Shown here: one piece after another, positions 1-8,727 of the stretch
Layout of the letters: each line of letters opens with the position of its first letter
How positions within the stretch are numbered: position 1 is the stretch's first letter
Source of the DNA: Thauera butanivorans NBRC 103042
GTDB taxonomy: Bacteria > Pseudomonadota > Gammaproteobacteria > Burkholderiales > Rhodocyclaceae
Direction: 5' to 3'
NCBI RefSeq assembly: GCF_001591165.1
Contig: NZ_BCUG01000008.1
Span: 1 to 64,000, forward strand
DNA: 64,000 nt
Program-made: the position numbers and the translations under genes
The notes under the pieces: model-generated
What the model was told of the DNA's origin: nothing
Seen by the model: the letters and a program-made list of their open reading frames with translations, nothing else
Databases searched by the model: none

Positions 1-933
1 CCCATCGAAGGCAGACACCATCGGCATCAGGTGCGGTTGCTCGTGTTCGAGCATCTCGGCCACCGACAACGCGTACTCGGGATGACGCACTTCCTGCCAC
101 AGGGCCTGGCAACGGGCCAGCAGCCAGGCGTTCAGCTCAGCAAAGCTGCCAAAGCGCAACGTGCCGGCCTCCTGCCAGATCCGCCGCCGGCTGTCCTGCA
201 CGTTCTTCTCGACGACACCTTTCTCCCATCCCGAGGCGACGTTGCAGAAGTCCGGATCGAACAGATAGTGCGAGCACAGCGCCGAGAAGCGTGCATTGAC
301 CACCCGGCCCTTACCCTTCTTGACCTTGTCGACCGCCGTCTTCATGTTGTCGTAGATGCCGCGCCGGGGAATCCCGCCCAGCGCCTGGAAACTGCGTGTG
401 TGGGCGTCGAACAGCATCTCGTGACTTTGGCTCGGGTAGGCGATCAGCACGAAGGCTCGGCTCGCACACAACTTCAGGTGCGCCACCAGAAGCTTCCGCC
501 AGACCCCGCCGATCACCAGCCGCTCTTCGCTCCAGTCGAACTGGAACGCTTCGCCCAGCTCGAACCTCAGCGGCACAAAGGCGCGCGTCGGCGCGTTCGC
601 GCCCGCCTGCTCACGCCAGTGGCGGATGAAATCGGTCAGGACCGTGTAACCGCCGGCATAGCCCTGCGATTTCAGTTCCGCGTAAAGCGCCTTCGCCGTA
701 CGCCGGTCGCGCTTCGGGCGCCGCGCATCGGCTTCCAGCGCCTGCAACAGCGCACCGTGGAAGGGATCCAACTTGCCCGGTGCTTGCAAGCGCCGGTAAC
801 GCGGCTCGACGGCCTCAGGGGCCGTCAGCCACTTCTTCACCGTGTTGCGCGACAGCCCCGTGCGCCGCGCAATCTCCGAACGGGACAGCCCGTCCCGGTA
901 ATGCATCCGTCTGACCTTCCCCAACAGTTCCAT
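1..933 (-). CDS. istA: IS21 transposase IstA (3' end off window)
   Basis: DDE transposase of the IS21 family, which joins element ends to target DNA together with the ATPase IstB. The frame is open from the ATG at 933 to the window edge, about 311 residues. The N-terminus is a helix-turn-helix (LSRSEIARRTGLSRNTVKKW). The catalytic core shows FDWSEE (first Asp), IYDNMKTAV (second Asp) and GVVEKNVQD (Glu). A ribosome site (GGACATGAGGTGATC) precedes the ATG. IstB would lie left of the window. The recognition is by motif and order and is secure; completeness cannot be judged. Confidence 0.9.
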   Translation of the reverse strand, partial: MELLGKVRRMHYRDGLSRSEIARRTGLSRNTVKKWLTAPEAVEPRYRRLQAPGKLDPFHGALLQALEADARRPKRDRRTAKALYAELKSQGYAGGYTVLTDFIRHWREQAGANAPTRAFVPLRFELGEAFQFDWSEERLVIGGVWRKLLVAHLKLCASRAFVLIAYPSQSHEMLFDAHTRSFQALGGIPRRGIYDNMKTAVDKVKKGKGRVVNARFSALCSHYLFDPDFCNVASGWEKGVVEKNVQDSRRRIWQEAGTLRFGSFAELNAWLLARCQALWQEVRHPEYALSVAEMLEHEQPHLMPMVSAFDG

Positions 934-1048
934 GGTGATCACCTCATGTCCTCTGCCTCAAAATGAGGCAGAGAGGTTAAACACCCTGGTCAGTCTTCAA
1001 CCGGAATTCACCCCGTTAGATGGTCAGTTTTCGGCCGGCGCCAACACA
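1..1048 (-). mobile_element. IS21-family insertion sequence, one end plus most of istA
   Basis: The element continues beyond the left window edge. Its visible end, read on the minus strand, begins TGTGTTGGCGCC at 1048. Two related internal copies of the box TGGTCAGTYTTC (993-1004 and 1021-1032 on the plus strand) lie between the tip and istA, the multiple-terminal-repeat arrangement usual for IS21. It lies downstream of the ABC-three-component operon, and a short gene remnant abuts the tip. The far end and the target duplication are outside the window. Confidence 0.8.
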
Positions 1049-1070
1049 CCACGAAAGCCCACTTACGCGG

Positions 1071-1196
1071 CACGAAGGACGCCAACCCGAACACGCTTCG
1101 CGAACCGAACAGTTCGCTTACCTCGACATCGACGCGCCCGACAGCCTGTTCGAGGGCATCTTCCTCGACCTGTACTTCACGCGAGCAATCGAGTGA
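1071..1196 (+). pseudogene. C-terminal remnant of an unidentified gene
   Basis: A 41-codon open stretch without its own start ends at TGA 1194. Its last 31 residues (around FAYLDIDAPDSLFEGIFLDL) read like a folded protein C-terminus rather than random sequence. It begins about 20 bases from the IS21 tip, so the IS insertion or an associated deletion may have removed the front of the gene. The family was not recognised. No gene was seen in 1197-1324 apart from a small GTGAGG/CCTCAC hairpin at 1263-1277. Confidence 0.3.
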
Positions 1197-1324
1197 TCGA
1201 ACACTTCACGGATCGGCCGCCCACCGTGCTGCCCAAGCCTCGGCACTGGCTCCCGAAGCAGCGTGAGGAGGCCTCACCGTGTTGGCGGGGCCCGCCTTGG
1301 CCCGATCACCGCGGACTTCGGAGG

Positions 1325-3313
1325 TCAGGCGTCATCCAACCACGCCATAGGCACGAGCTTGACGCCGTTGCGCCACTCGGGCAAGCCGACAACCCCGTCG
1401 ATGTCGCCCCACACGTCGCGCGAGGCATGGTCAAGTACGATGAGCTGCAAACCGCCTTTGGTATCCAGAGCCACACGCCCCATCACCTCGAACGCCTGTC
1501 GAACGGCGTCCACGTCTTCGTCCCGCAGTTGGGGCTCCTCGGCCTCCTCGTCTTCCTCGTCCTCCGGCCGCGCCACGATGCGCTTCGGAAAGTACACTTG
1601 GCTCGGCTGGTCAAGCACGAGGAATGCAGGGACGGGCCCCCTGCGCTGCGACAGGAAGAACTGATGGAGCGCCAGCAGCACTGCCAGGTGATAAGAGAGC
1701 CAGTTGGAGCCACTGCCAATCTCGGACAGGTAGTCGTCACGTTCCGGGCCACGCACCTTGATCGTCAGATCGTTGATTTCCAGGGAGATCGGATCGTTCG
1801 GGCTCTCGACATCGAGGTGCGGCAGGAGTCGGCCCGCGTTGTTGCTGATGGCGTGCAGGGCCCGGCGCTTGCGCGCTTCGACATCCTGCTCGCGCAATTC
1901 GGCCTCCAGCCGCTGTACCAGTTCCCTCAGGCGCACGACCTCCTCGACGAGTTCGCTGTCGCTGCCCAGCCGCCGATGCAGGTCCAAGGCGGACTCGAGG
2001 TTGCCGACGAACCGCTCGGCCCGTTGCGCGGCAAACTGCCGTTGGCGCGCTTCGTCCGAACGCCCCGACAAGGCCCGCTTGCGGATCTGGACCGAGCGCA
2101 GCCGCTCCGTCGCCTGTCCGACCTCCTCGGTCACGCGCTGCAACTCGCGGTCAAAGGCGGCCGGCACCTCCTTGTCGACGCCGGCTTCTGCCTCGACTTC
2201 CCGCAGGCGCTCCGACAGCACGGCCAACTTGCGCTTAGCCGAGTCCGTATGGCTGCCGCACATCGGGCAGTCCGCCTCGTCGTCGGTGTGAGACACCAAC
2301 CAGTTCGATAGCTGCAGGCGTCCCCGCTGCAGCGCGAGGGCATCCTGGTATTGGTCGACGCCGACGCGCATGCGGTTCATCTCACTGAGCCGATGGCGCA
2401 AGGTTGTCAGCTCACGCGACACCTCGCGCTCCTCGACCTCGAGGCCGCTGAGTTCGCGCAATGCATCCGAGATGGTCGACGTGCTCACCGACAGCGTGAG
2501 GTCCGTGCGCGCGACGACTTCTTCCAGTCGCTCGATCATCTGGCCACGCGACAGCTCCTGCTCCGGCTTGGCGGCCAGCCCCAGCTCTTGGGCCTCGCTG
2601 AACTTCGCCCTCAAGTCGGCCAGCCAGCGCGCAGACACCTCCTGGGCGTCCTTGAGCTCCCGCTCCTTGCGACGCAGTTCCTGCCGGGCACGCCCGAGCT
2701 CGAACTGCTTCGCCATCAGCGTCGGCGTCACGGCCCCGAGCACATATGGGAAGATCTTCCGAAGCTTCTCCCGGTGTTCGTACGTATTGGCCTTGAAGAA
2801 CAGCACGTCCGGATTGGCGACGACGTTCTGCGGCTGGAACGTGAACGCAGCAAGATCGCGGAAGCTTGGACGACCATCGAACCCCGTCGACTCTTCGCCG
2901 CCCGAGAAGTCGAGCTTGGACAGGCCCGCAAGTTCGTCGAGCAGCCGCTTCACAGCGTCGGCATTGGTGTTCTTGGCGATGCGGCGCGGAATGTCCAAGA
3001 TCCGCTCCGCTTCCAGCAGGTACATGTCGTCGGTACTGCGCTGCGCACCGGGCTCCCGCCGGGCCAGCAGCTTGTCGCCCTGCGACGTCGCCACCACGAC
3101 ACCAAACCACTCGCAATACTTGCGGATGGTTTTGACGGGGATCGAGCAAGTCCCCGCGCCAAGGCAGTAGTCGATGATGGGAATGACAGCGGATTTGCCG
3201 GTCCGCGACGCGCCGCTGATAACGTTCACCTTCCCCAACTCGAACTGGAGCCGGCGCGGCTCGAAGTTTGGGTTGCGCGGCCAGAGCACGATCTCGCGAA
3301 TCTGCAGATACAT
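1325..3313 (-). CDS. ABC-three-component defence system, ATPase subunit (DUF3732-type SMC-like)
   Basis: 661-residue Rad50/SMC-like ABC ATPase of the type placed in ABC-three-component (ABC-3C) conflict systems. It has Walker A GASRTGKS at residues 34-41, a long coiled-coil middle interrupted near residue 350 by CPMC, which resembles one half of a zinc hook, and a C-terminal Walker B-like LVLDQPSQVYFP followed by LIVLDHAS. The ATG at 3313 shares its A with the TGA of the upstream middle component (TGATG), so translation is coupled; the 20 extra upstream residues belong to that gene's 3' end. Presumed role: sensor or motor that gates the nuclease-like third component. The DUF3732 name is from memory of the family; the ABC-3C call rests on the three-gene order. 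Confidence 0.8.
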   Translation of the reverse strand: MYLQIREIVLWPRNPNFEPRRLQFELGKVNVISGASRTGKSAVIPIIDYCLGAGTCSIPVKTIRKYCEWFGVVVATSQGDKLLARREPGAQRSTDDMYLLEAERILDIPRRIAKNTNADAVKRLLDELAGLSKLDFSGGEESTGFDGRPSFRDLAAFTFQPQNVVANPDVLFFKANTYEHREKLRKIFPYVLGAVTPTLMAKQFELGRARQELRRKERELKDAQEVSARWLADLRAKFSEAQELGLAAKPEQELSRGQMIERLEEVVARTDLTLSVSTSTISDALRELSGLEVEEREVSRELTTLRHRLSEMNRMRVGVDQYQDALALQRGRLQLSNWLVSHTDDEADCPMCGSHTDSAKRKLAVLSERLREVEAEAGVDKEVPAAFDRELQRVTEEVGQATERLRSVQIRKRALSGRSDEARQRQFAAQRAERFVGNLESALDLHRRLGSDSELVEEVVRLRELVQRLEAELREQDVEARKRRALHAISNNAGRLLPHLDVESPNDPISLEINDLTIKVRGPERDDYLSEIGSGSNWLSYHLAVLLALHQFFLSQRRGPVPAFLVLDQPSQVYFPKRIVARPEDEEDEEAEEPQLRDEDVDAVRQAFEVMGRVALDTKGGLQLIVLDHASRDVWGDIDGVVGLPEWRNGVKLVPMAWLDDA

Positions 3314-3807
3314 CAGAGCCTTATTTTCAGTGTTGTTGTCACTTCGTGCAGCGTAAGTTGGCCGCACCACACGCCGAGCTTTTCTGCATCGGCCAACAGT
3401 TGCTTCACCTCGTCGGGTAGACCGCGAGCCTTGGTGCGCGACAAGGGGATTACCTCTCCACCCTCGAGCAGCTGGATCAGGTGCCCGGCGGCGGCCAGCT
3501 CGATCGACTGAAGGCTGAGCGTGCGCCAGCGGACTGCGCGCTCGTGAACCTGGAGAAGCAGGTCCTGTTTGGAGATTTGGGAGTCCCCGAATTTCGCGGC
3601 GAAGGCCCGTAGCCCAGAACTGGGCCGGGTACGCCGTAGCAGTTCGGTGGTCGCCTGGTGCAGCACGATGGGCAGCACCAGGAACAGCATCGGCAGGCGC
3701 GGAGGGTCACCGACGGGATGGGCTTCGACATAGCCGCAGCAAAAGCGCCAAAGAGCGGCGGCGCCGAGCGCTGGGTTCTGGATGTTCTGTGCTTCACGTG
3801 CCAGCAT
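3313..3807 (-). CDS. ABC-three-component system middle component
   Basis: 164-residue helical protein beginning MLAREAQNIQNPALGAAALW, which matches the style of ABC-3C middle components (conserved NP-G--L-W near the start, then a short helical body). It lies between effector and ATPase: the effector TGA is two bases before this ATG, and this TGA overlaps the ATPase ATG by one base. An in-frame GTG six bases upstream overlaps the effector stop and is an alternative start. The family role is an adaptor linking the ATPase to the effector; no catalytic motif is visible. Confidence 0.7.
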   Translation of the reverse strand: MLAREAQNIQNPALGAAALWRFCCGYVEAHPVGDPPRLPMLFLVLPIVLHQATTELLRRTRPSSGLRAFAAKFGDSQISKQDLLLQVHERAVRWRTLSLQSIELAAAGHLIQLLEGGEVIPLSRTKARGLPDEVKQLLADAEKLGVWCGQLTLHEVTTTLKIRL

Positions 3808-3809
3808 CG

Positions 3810-5024
3810 TCACGCAGCCTTCTTGACCTTGAGCTGCTGCTCGTAGTCCGGGTGCCATCCGATCGACAAGTCATCGGCCAGCCGGTGAAAACACCCCGGA
3901 ATGAAGTGGTCCGGCGGCTGCATGGCCTGGAGGGGGGTGGTGAAGTCCATGCAATCGGAGTAAAGCGCCTGTCCCTGGATCTCACCAGGCTTGCTGCCAT
4001 GCTCGATGCCACAAGTACGTCGCTTGTTTTTCCAACTGCGCTTCAGCGCGGCGTCCAGGTCATCGAACGACGACTCATCAACTTCGCCGCTGACGGCCCA
4101 AGCCGTGCGGTCGGCGGCGGCCATCAGATAGTCGCTCGCGGCCTCCAGCTTGTCCTCGAAGGGCATCCCGATGAGGTCCAATTGCTGAACAAATATCTTC
4201 GGCAATTGACCGCGCGACTCCTCCTCGCTCGGCGCCTTGGCGCGGCTCGGTAGTACGGTGTCCCGATCGACCTTGCGCAGGTAGGCAGCGTACCAGCCAT
4301 AGAACGTGTCACGTGCGATGACGGCCGGCCGCCCGGCCTCCAGCAGTTCGTCCACCCGACGCTTCACGACGCCGCACATGTGGTCGGCGATATCGGCAAC
4401 CTTGGTCGCGGAAACCGGATGGGTGCGGATCACAGCCTCGATGTCAGCCTGGGGACTTCCGCTGCCAAGGGTCAGCTGAAAATTGCAGATGATCCGCTCC
4501 AGGCAGGTCTGATCTGCATTGAATACGCGTTCCAGGTACGGGGCGATCTCGTCAGCCACGGTGCTTTTCAACGCGAAGTCCGGCGACTTTCCCCACAAGG
4601 CGTCGCGCGCTTGCGCAATGGCCGCCCGCGCTTCCTCCAGCGTATGGGCATTGGCAAATGCCTCGACGAGTTGGCCGCCGACCGGACGGGAGACATAGAT
4701 CTCGAAGACCGTCTTCTCCAGATCGTAATCGGAATCTGCCCCCAACGTCGTCCAATTGGACAGCGTCTTCCACAGCGGCTTGGCGCGATCGGCGACTGGA
4801 TTGGCCGTCAGCGCACTCTTGCTCTGGATCAGGCGTGTACCCTTGTCTGCGTGCTGCTGCGCCACATCATCGAGGAACTCCATACTGCAAAAGCTCCCGG
4901 CGGGCGCCTCCAAGAGGAGTTGCGTCATCCGCGTGTACTGGAGACCATAGCCCAGTGCCTGGCCCGGCACCTCGGTTCTTCGATTCTTGGAGCGGGAGGA
5001 TCCGCCGCGCTTCGATGTCGCCAT
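3810..5024 (-). CDS. ABC-three-component system effector with Cap4/DUF4297-like nuclease domain
   Basis: 404-residue protein encoded first in the ABC-3C operon. Its N-terminus reads as a restriction-endonuclease-like fold of the Cap4/DUF4297 kind: a Y-L-Q-T-M-LL helix, then E49, D52/D53 and Q67-S-K69 (MEFLDDV then LIQSKS), followed by LWKTLSNW. The Q-x-K replaces the usual (D/E)-x-K. The C-terminal half is helical and carries WGKSPDF and DFTTPLQAMQPPDHFIPGC, resembling the shared C-terminal region of ABC-3C third components. Likely job: DNA cleavage licensed by the ATPase. About 172 bp separate it from the Cas4-like gene upstream, including an AT-rich stretch (5041-5070) that could hold a promoter. 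Assignment is by motif and context. Confidence 0.7.
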   Translation of the reverse strand: MATSKRGGSSRSKNRRTEVPGQALGYGLQYTRMTQLLLEAPAGSFCSMEFLDDVAQQHADKGTRLIQSKSALTANPVADRAKPLWKTLSNWTTLGADSDYDLEKTVFEIYVSRPVGGQLVEAFANAHTLEEARAAIAQARDALWGKSPDFALKSTVADEIAPYLERVFNADQTCLERIICNFQLTLGSGSPQADIEAVIRTHPVSATKVADIADHMCGVVKRRVDELLEAGRPAVIARDTFYGWYAAYLRKVDRDTVLPSRAKAPSEEESRGQLPKIFVQQLDLIGMPFEDKLEAASDYLMAAADRTAWAVSGEVDESSFDDLDAALKRSWKNKRRTCGIEHGSKPGEIQGQALYSDCMDFTTPLQAMQPPDHFIPGCFHRLADDLSIGWHPDYEQQLKVKKAA

Positions 5025-5196
5025 TCAGTTCGTCCTCGACTGATTCGAATATCATTTTATAATGGATAACGTGTTGCGGCATATGGTTGAGTTGGCGCGG
5101 CGTCATGTGCCGGCCGAGCATCTTGCCCTCTCCCCTTGTAGCGCAAAGTGGCCGCGGGATTCCGCCGAAACTGATCGAGGGATGCACCGATTTCGC

Positions 5197-5751
5197 TCAG
5201 GGAAACAGACGGTCGCATTGCCCGCGGAATGCGCATGAAAGACACGTCTTCCGAGACTGGGGCCGGCGCGGCAAGACACGACCTGTGAGAATGTCTTCCC
5301 GCCTCCTGACCAGGGCCACCACGTGCTCGTCAGTCAACAATTGGACACGATGCGGGATCGGCAAGGCGCGCCCCGTCGGTGCCTTCACCAGTACATACCC
5401 GTACGACGCCACCGACTGCCCCGTCTGACCTATCACTGCCATCCGCTGCGCCGACAACTGGATCACGTCCGAAAGGAAGGGCCGGTTGATCCAGCGGGTC
5501 TTGAGCTCCACCAACACGAGCAGGCCAGAAGGCAGGCGGTATGCGCGGTCAATCTTCCCCACCACCCCAACGGGGTTGGAAGCCCAGAACAGTCTCTCCA
5601 TATCGACCAGTTCGGCATCCCGCAGCGCGTCCGGCCGTGAGGCTCGCTCGGCGAGTGCGGCATTGGTCTCTGCCGACTGCCGACGCGCTATGGCCAGCGC
5701 GAGGCATACGACGACAATAGCGCCAAGGACACTACAGCCTAGCGCCGACAT
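5197..5751 (-). CDS. Membrane-anchored Cas4-like PD-(D/E)XK nuclease piece
   Basis: 184 residues from the ATG at 5751, which overlaps the CFI-box gene's stop by 13 bases; an ATG at 5784 is possible but overlaps more. An N-terminal hydrophobic segment (CSVLGAIVVVCLALAIA) is followed by a RecB/Cas4-type core: GKIDRAYR (Asp), LVELKTRW (E-x-K) and a Q-rich helix, ending in KTCLSCAFRGQC with three clustered cysteines. Cas4 enzymes need a fourth, N-terminal cysteine, which is absent here but may be supplied by the upstream partner (GRCERL). Last gene of the ParM operon. Function in partition or element maintenance is unknown. Confidence 0.65.
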   Translation of the reverse strand: MSALGCSVLGAIVVVCLALAIARRQSAETNAALAERASRPDALRDAELVDMERLFWASNPVGVVGKIDRAYRLPSGLLVLVELKTRWINRPFLSDVIQLSAQRMAVIGQTGQSVASYGYVLVKAPTGRALPIPHRVQLLTDEHVVALVRRREDILTGRVLPRRPQSRKTCLSCAFRGQCDRLFP

Positions 5752-6212
5752 TGGCTGCCTCCGCGCAAACCTGGCCACCATCGAAGACACGCCGCTATCG
5801 CACCCAAGACCACGCGTACCGGAGCCTGCAAGGCAGGCCATCGGCGCAGGCATTTGCAGATGCCGGGCGCCAACCGGTAGTAGGACCAGATGACGCGGCG
5901 TCCCCAAACGTTCCGACGTAGCGCAATGTCCCGGAATTGGCGCAGCACCTGGGTCTGCCAAGACTCGCCGAACACGCAGGTGGCGATGAAGCAGCGCCCC
6001 TTCCGCGCGGCCTGTGCAGAAGCTGCCAGGCCTTCTCGATAGAAGCGCTCATGCTCGACCAGCCCGCGCTCCCGGGCTCGCTCCTGCCCGGCGGTGCGGC
6101 GGCTGCCATGCCGATGTTCGAACATGACCAGCCGTTCGCAGCGGCCCATCTGGGCCAGTTCCGAAGCACTGACCATCCGATCGTTCGCCGACTGGCGCGA
6201 CCGCTTTCCCAT
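5739..6212 (-). CDS. CFI-box protein with Cas4-like N-terminal helix
   Basis: 157 residues from the ATG at 6212, seven bases after the StbB-like stop, with GGGTGAGG as ribosome site. The C-terminal half is a CFI-box domain: CFIATCVFG, then WQTQVLRQFRD, IWSYYRLAP and alternating Arg/Trp segments, probably membrane-associated. The N-terminal half (ASELAQMGRCERLVMFEHRHG) resembles the first helix of Cas4/RecB nucleases, which carries one iron-sulphur cysteine. Its stop overlaps the next gene, so the two products are probably made together and may form a complex. The CFI-box label is from memory of the family; biochemical function is unknown. Confidence 0.65.
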   Translation of the reverse strand: MGKRSRQSANDRMVSASELAQMGRCERLVMFEHRHGSRRTAGQERARERGLVEHERFYREGLAASAQAARKGRCFIATCVFGESWQTQVLRQFRDIALRRNVWGRRVIWSYYRLAPGICKCLRRWPALQAPVRVVLGAIAACLRWWPGLRGGSQCRR

Positions 6213-6219
6213 GGCCGCC

Positions 6220-6498
6220 TCACCCGTCGATCGCTGGCGCGAAGATGTCGTTGGTGACATCGCCACTGCCCTCCTGCGCCCCACTTCCGGAAGGTTGATG
6301 GGGCAAGCCCCGCCCCATCCCGGCGATCACGCCGCTCTGCGCCAGCAAGCCGTCGTAGGCCAGCACGCGCAGGCGGTTGACCCGCTTGGTGCCCTTGTGG
6401 AAGCGGATCAGGTCGTCGTACAGGCGCGGATGATCGGCGCGCGCCAGTTCGAAGACGAGACGTATGGGTTTGGGATCCTGCGTGGTCTCGGCGCTCAT
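6220..6498 (-). CDS. StbB-like partition adaptor
   Basis: 92-residue protein that starts inside the parM stop codon (ATGA overlap, 6495-6498). It has a basic region resembling a DNA-binding ribbon (LYDDLIRFHKGTKRVNRLRVL) and a Gly/Ser-rich, disordered-looking tail. Position and size fit the small centromere-binding partner of actin-type plasmid partition systems. No enzymatic motif. Identification relies on context with ParM. Confidence 0.6.
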   Translation of the reverse strand: MSAETTQDPKPIRLVFELARADHPRLYDDLIRFHKGTKRVNRLRVLAYDGLLAQSGVIAGMGRGLPHQPSGSGAQEGSGDVTNDIFAPAIDG

Positions 6499-7538
6499 TC
6501 GATTTCTCCCGAGGCGTCGTGGCCCCGCTCCTTCCCGGTGGCGGCCATCACGCTGCGCGCGTGGTTCTGCCCCGCCAGCTGGAAGCCCCGCACATTGGCG
6601 AACATCGGCTCCTTCACTTCATGGATGCGGTGCTTCGGGAACGCTGCCTTCACCGCCTTGCGGAACAGGAAGGCCCCGCCGCCGACCAGGATGATGTTTT
6701 GCAAGCTGTGGGGTGCCTCGATCCACTGCTTCATAGTCGAGACCGCCTGCTCGGCGACCGTCTCGGCCAGAGGCAGCAGGCGCTTCATGTCGTAGGGCTT
6801 CTGGAAGATCACCGGCTGCTTGCCGGTGCGAAGCGCCAGGTCGATGGCGTCGTAGTCCCGGTACGGCGAGCCGATGTCTTTCGTGATCTCGGCCGCCAGC
6901 AGCCGCAGCACGTCGGACATGCCGCGGTTGAACGAATAGCTCTGCTTCTGCACGAGCCGCATGCCCCGCGCCACCAGCCAGTCGAACGTACGCGAGCCCG
7001 GATCGATGATCAGGCTCTGCTCGTGGCCGATCTCCGCCATCTTCTGGTGCTCGGAGGCGTAGTGCACCAGTGCGCCCTGCGGCTGGGCCACGGCCAGGGC
7101 CTTGCCGACCGTCACCGCCTTGCCGCCACCAATGTCGTGGCGACCGGTCATGGCCTTCTCCAGCGCCGCCTTCTTGACCGCGAAGAGCGCCACCGGCAGG
7201 CCGACCACTAACAAGTCGATGCGGCTCACCTTCATCATGGAGAGCGCCCCCCGCAGCAGCGCCAGGTACTCGGGCGTCTCGGTGTATTCGTCGTGCAACT
7301 GCTTGGCACGGAAGGTATCGGCCGCGAGGCTCACGTCCGGCCCGACCTCGTAGAACAGCGGGCCAATGGGGATGCACACCGTCTTCTTGCGCTCGCTGGA
7401 CGGCCACGACGGCGAGTCGTCGCTCGACGGATAGGCGACGGAGGGGAAGCTGGCGCAGCGGATGTCGGTACCGGCTGAGGCGGTGACGAACTTGGTGTTG
7501 CCGGATCCGACATCCACCGCTCTGACGATCAATTCCAT
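6495..7538 (-). CDS. parM: ParM/StbA-like actin-family partition ATPase
   Basis: 347 residues with the actin-superfamily layout: phosphate-1 loop DVGSGNTKF at residues 9-17, phosphate-2 region LIIDPGSRTFDWL, and adenosine motif IILVGGGAFLF. Such proteins polymerise with ATP to push plasmid or element copies apart. It is the first gene of a four-gene minus-strand operon (ParM, StbB-like, CFI-box, Cas4-like), with overlapping or nearly abutting cistrons throughout. The start at 7538 follows GGAGCC; the protein starts directly at the first beta strand, so no longer form is needed. Presence on an element that also has an integrase suggests an extrachromosomal phase. Confidence 0.85.
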   Translation of the reverse strand: MELIVRAVDVGSGNTKFVTASAGTDIRCASFPSVAYPSSDDSPSWPSSERKKTVCIPIGPLFYEVGPDVSLAADTFRAKQLHDEYTETPEYLALLRGALSMMKVSRIDLLVVGLPVALFAVKKAALEKAMTGRHDIGGGKAVTVGKALAVAQPQGALVHYASEHQKMAEIGHEQSLIIDPGSRTFDWLVARGMRLVQKQSYSFNRGMSDVLRLLAAEITKDIGSPYRDYDAIDLALRTGKQPVIFQKPYDMKRLLPLAETVAEQAVSTMKQWIEAPHSLQNIILVGGGAFLFRKAVKAAFPKHRIHEVKEPMFANVRGFQLAGQNHARSVMAATGKERGHDASGEIE

Positions 7539-8727
7539 AGCAAGGCTCCGAGGTAGAGTTGAGATCGATCAGCATTGACAGGACGATCTGATCCCGCCAC
7601 ACGGAATCCCCACTCTTTGCGCCCGATTTCGGGATCTGGTCCGACTCGCTGTCAGCAAACCAGCGCCGTACAGACAATCCAGTGACACCTGAAAACGTCA
7701 TCCCTCAAGGGGACTGCGTGTGTGTCACTACGCTCTCATTCAAACCGCTGGTATCAACCCCGTATGCCGAACTGGCGGCGGGTGCACGCCAGCACCGGAC
7801 AGGTCCCGGTCGGCCCCAGAGGCCAAAGATTTGCTCGTCAAGGGCAGGCCGCGCTTGGTTGTCGTCTTCCGCCGAAAAATAAGCGAGCCTCAGACCCCGA
7901 TTTCAAGTGCCACCCGCAAGCCCACGGAATTCCATGGGCGTGCGGTCGTCGGCCGTTGACGCCATCGATGGGGAGGAGTCAACTGTGGGCTCCCGTGGCC
8001 TCCTGGCCAGCTCCATCGCGGAGCAAAAGGCGTTGCGGTCGTTACCCGCCCTTCAAGAGCCCTGACCTGTCGAGTCGGGGCGGCTATGGCCTTCAAGGCC
8101 TCGCCCCCGAGGATTTTCATTTCGTAGTGCCTGCACCGGCTTGCCAGCAATTGTCCGCTGGGCGTTCCCCTGAGGACGCGCCGATGCTCTGAGCAAATGG
8201 TCCGGACGGCACCCGATGCCGTCCCGCTGTTCCCGTCATCCTTCGAGCATGCGCATCCTGCGCCGCACACGGTCGTGCTTGCCCCTGATGGGCTCCCCGT
8301 GTGTCTTCGCTCGTCAACCTGGCACCGCCCTGGACTTTCGGTCAGGGGCGGACCCATGCAGGTGGCTGACGATACGAATCGAGGACTGATCCACCGGTAG
8401 CACCCGGCTCGACCGGCGTGCCGATGTCGTGCCATGCCCCAGAGGCGCGGCGGCATCCCCAAGCTCGCGAGCGCAGAAATGCGTGAGTGGGACGGATCAC
8501 CGTTTCATTTTTAAGACCGACCGAGCCGATACCTGCGCTTGCACGTAGGCCATCGGCAAATCCTTGGGTAGGTGCAGCAACGTCCGTGGTTACGTGCTGC
8601 GCTGAACTGCCGCAACCACGGTCGGGCCAGATTCCGGAATCCGTCTCGCCCGCCATGCTGGGATTCCATCCATTGCTGTGCTGTGCGCCGCCGGGACGGC
8701 CGCACGGCGTTCATTCGAAGGAAAGCC
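7539..8727. other. 1.2-kb intergenic region between parM and integrase
   Basis: I see no convincing gene on either strand: open frames are short, compositionally odd and lack ribosome sites. It holds one copy of the 22-bp backbone motif (8029-8050), a perfect inverted repeat CCGTGGTT/AACCACGG at 8584-8591 and 8614-8621, and a degenerate copy of the start-site hairpin just before the integrase (8709-8727). Size and position, between divergent partition and integrase genes, suit a control region or an origin or attachment region, but no iterons or tRNA end were recognised. Confidence 0.4.
8029..8050 (+). repeat. 22-bp backbone motif, copy 1
   Basis: First of four near-identical, same-strand copies (others at 17293, 24784 and 28202). 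It reads GGCGTTGCGG then TCGTTACCCGCC. Differences between copies are almost all C/T or A/G changes, which suggests selection on a binding site. It lies about 680 bp before the integrase start. Confidence 0.6.

Noticed and set aside
932-2311. Long plus-strand open frame across the ATPase gene
   Set aside because: Antisense shadow of the high-GC ATPase gene; residue usage is Arg/Pro/Leu-biased with no domain.
7682-8656. Several short frames between parM and integrase
   Set aside because: No ribosome sites, no recognisable folds, overlapping frames on both strands; treated as non-coding control DNA.
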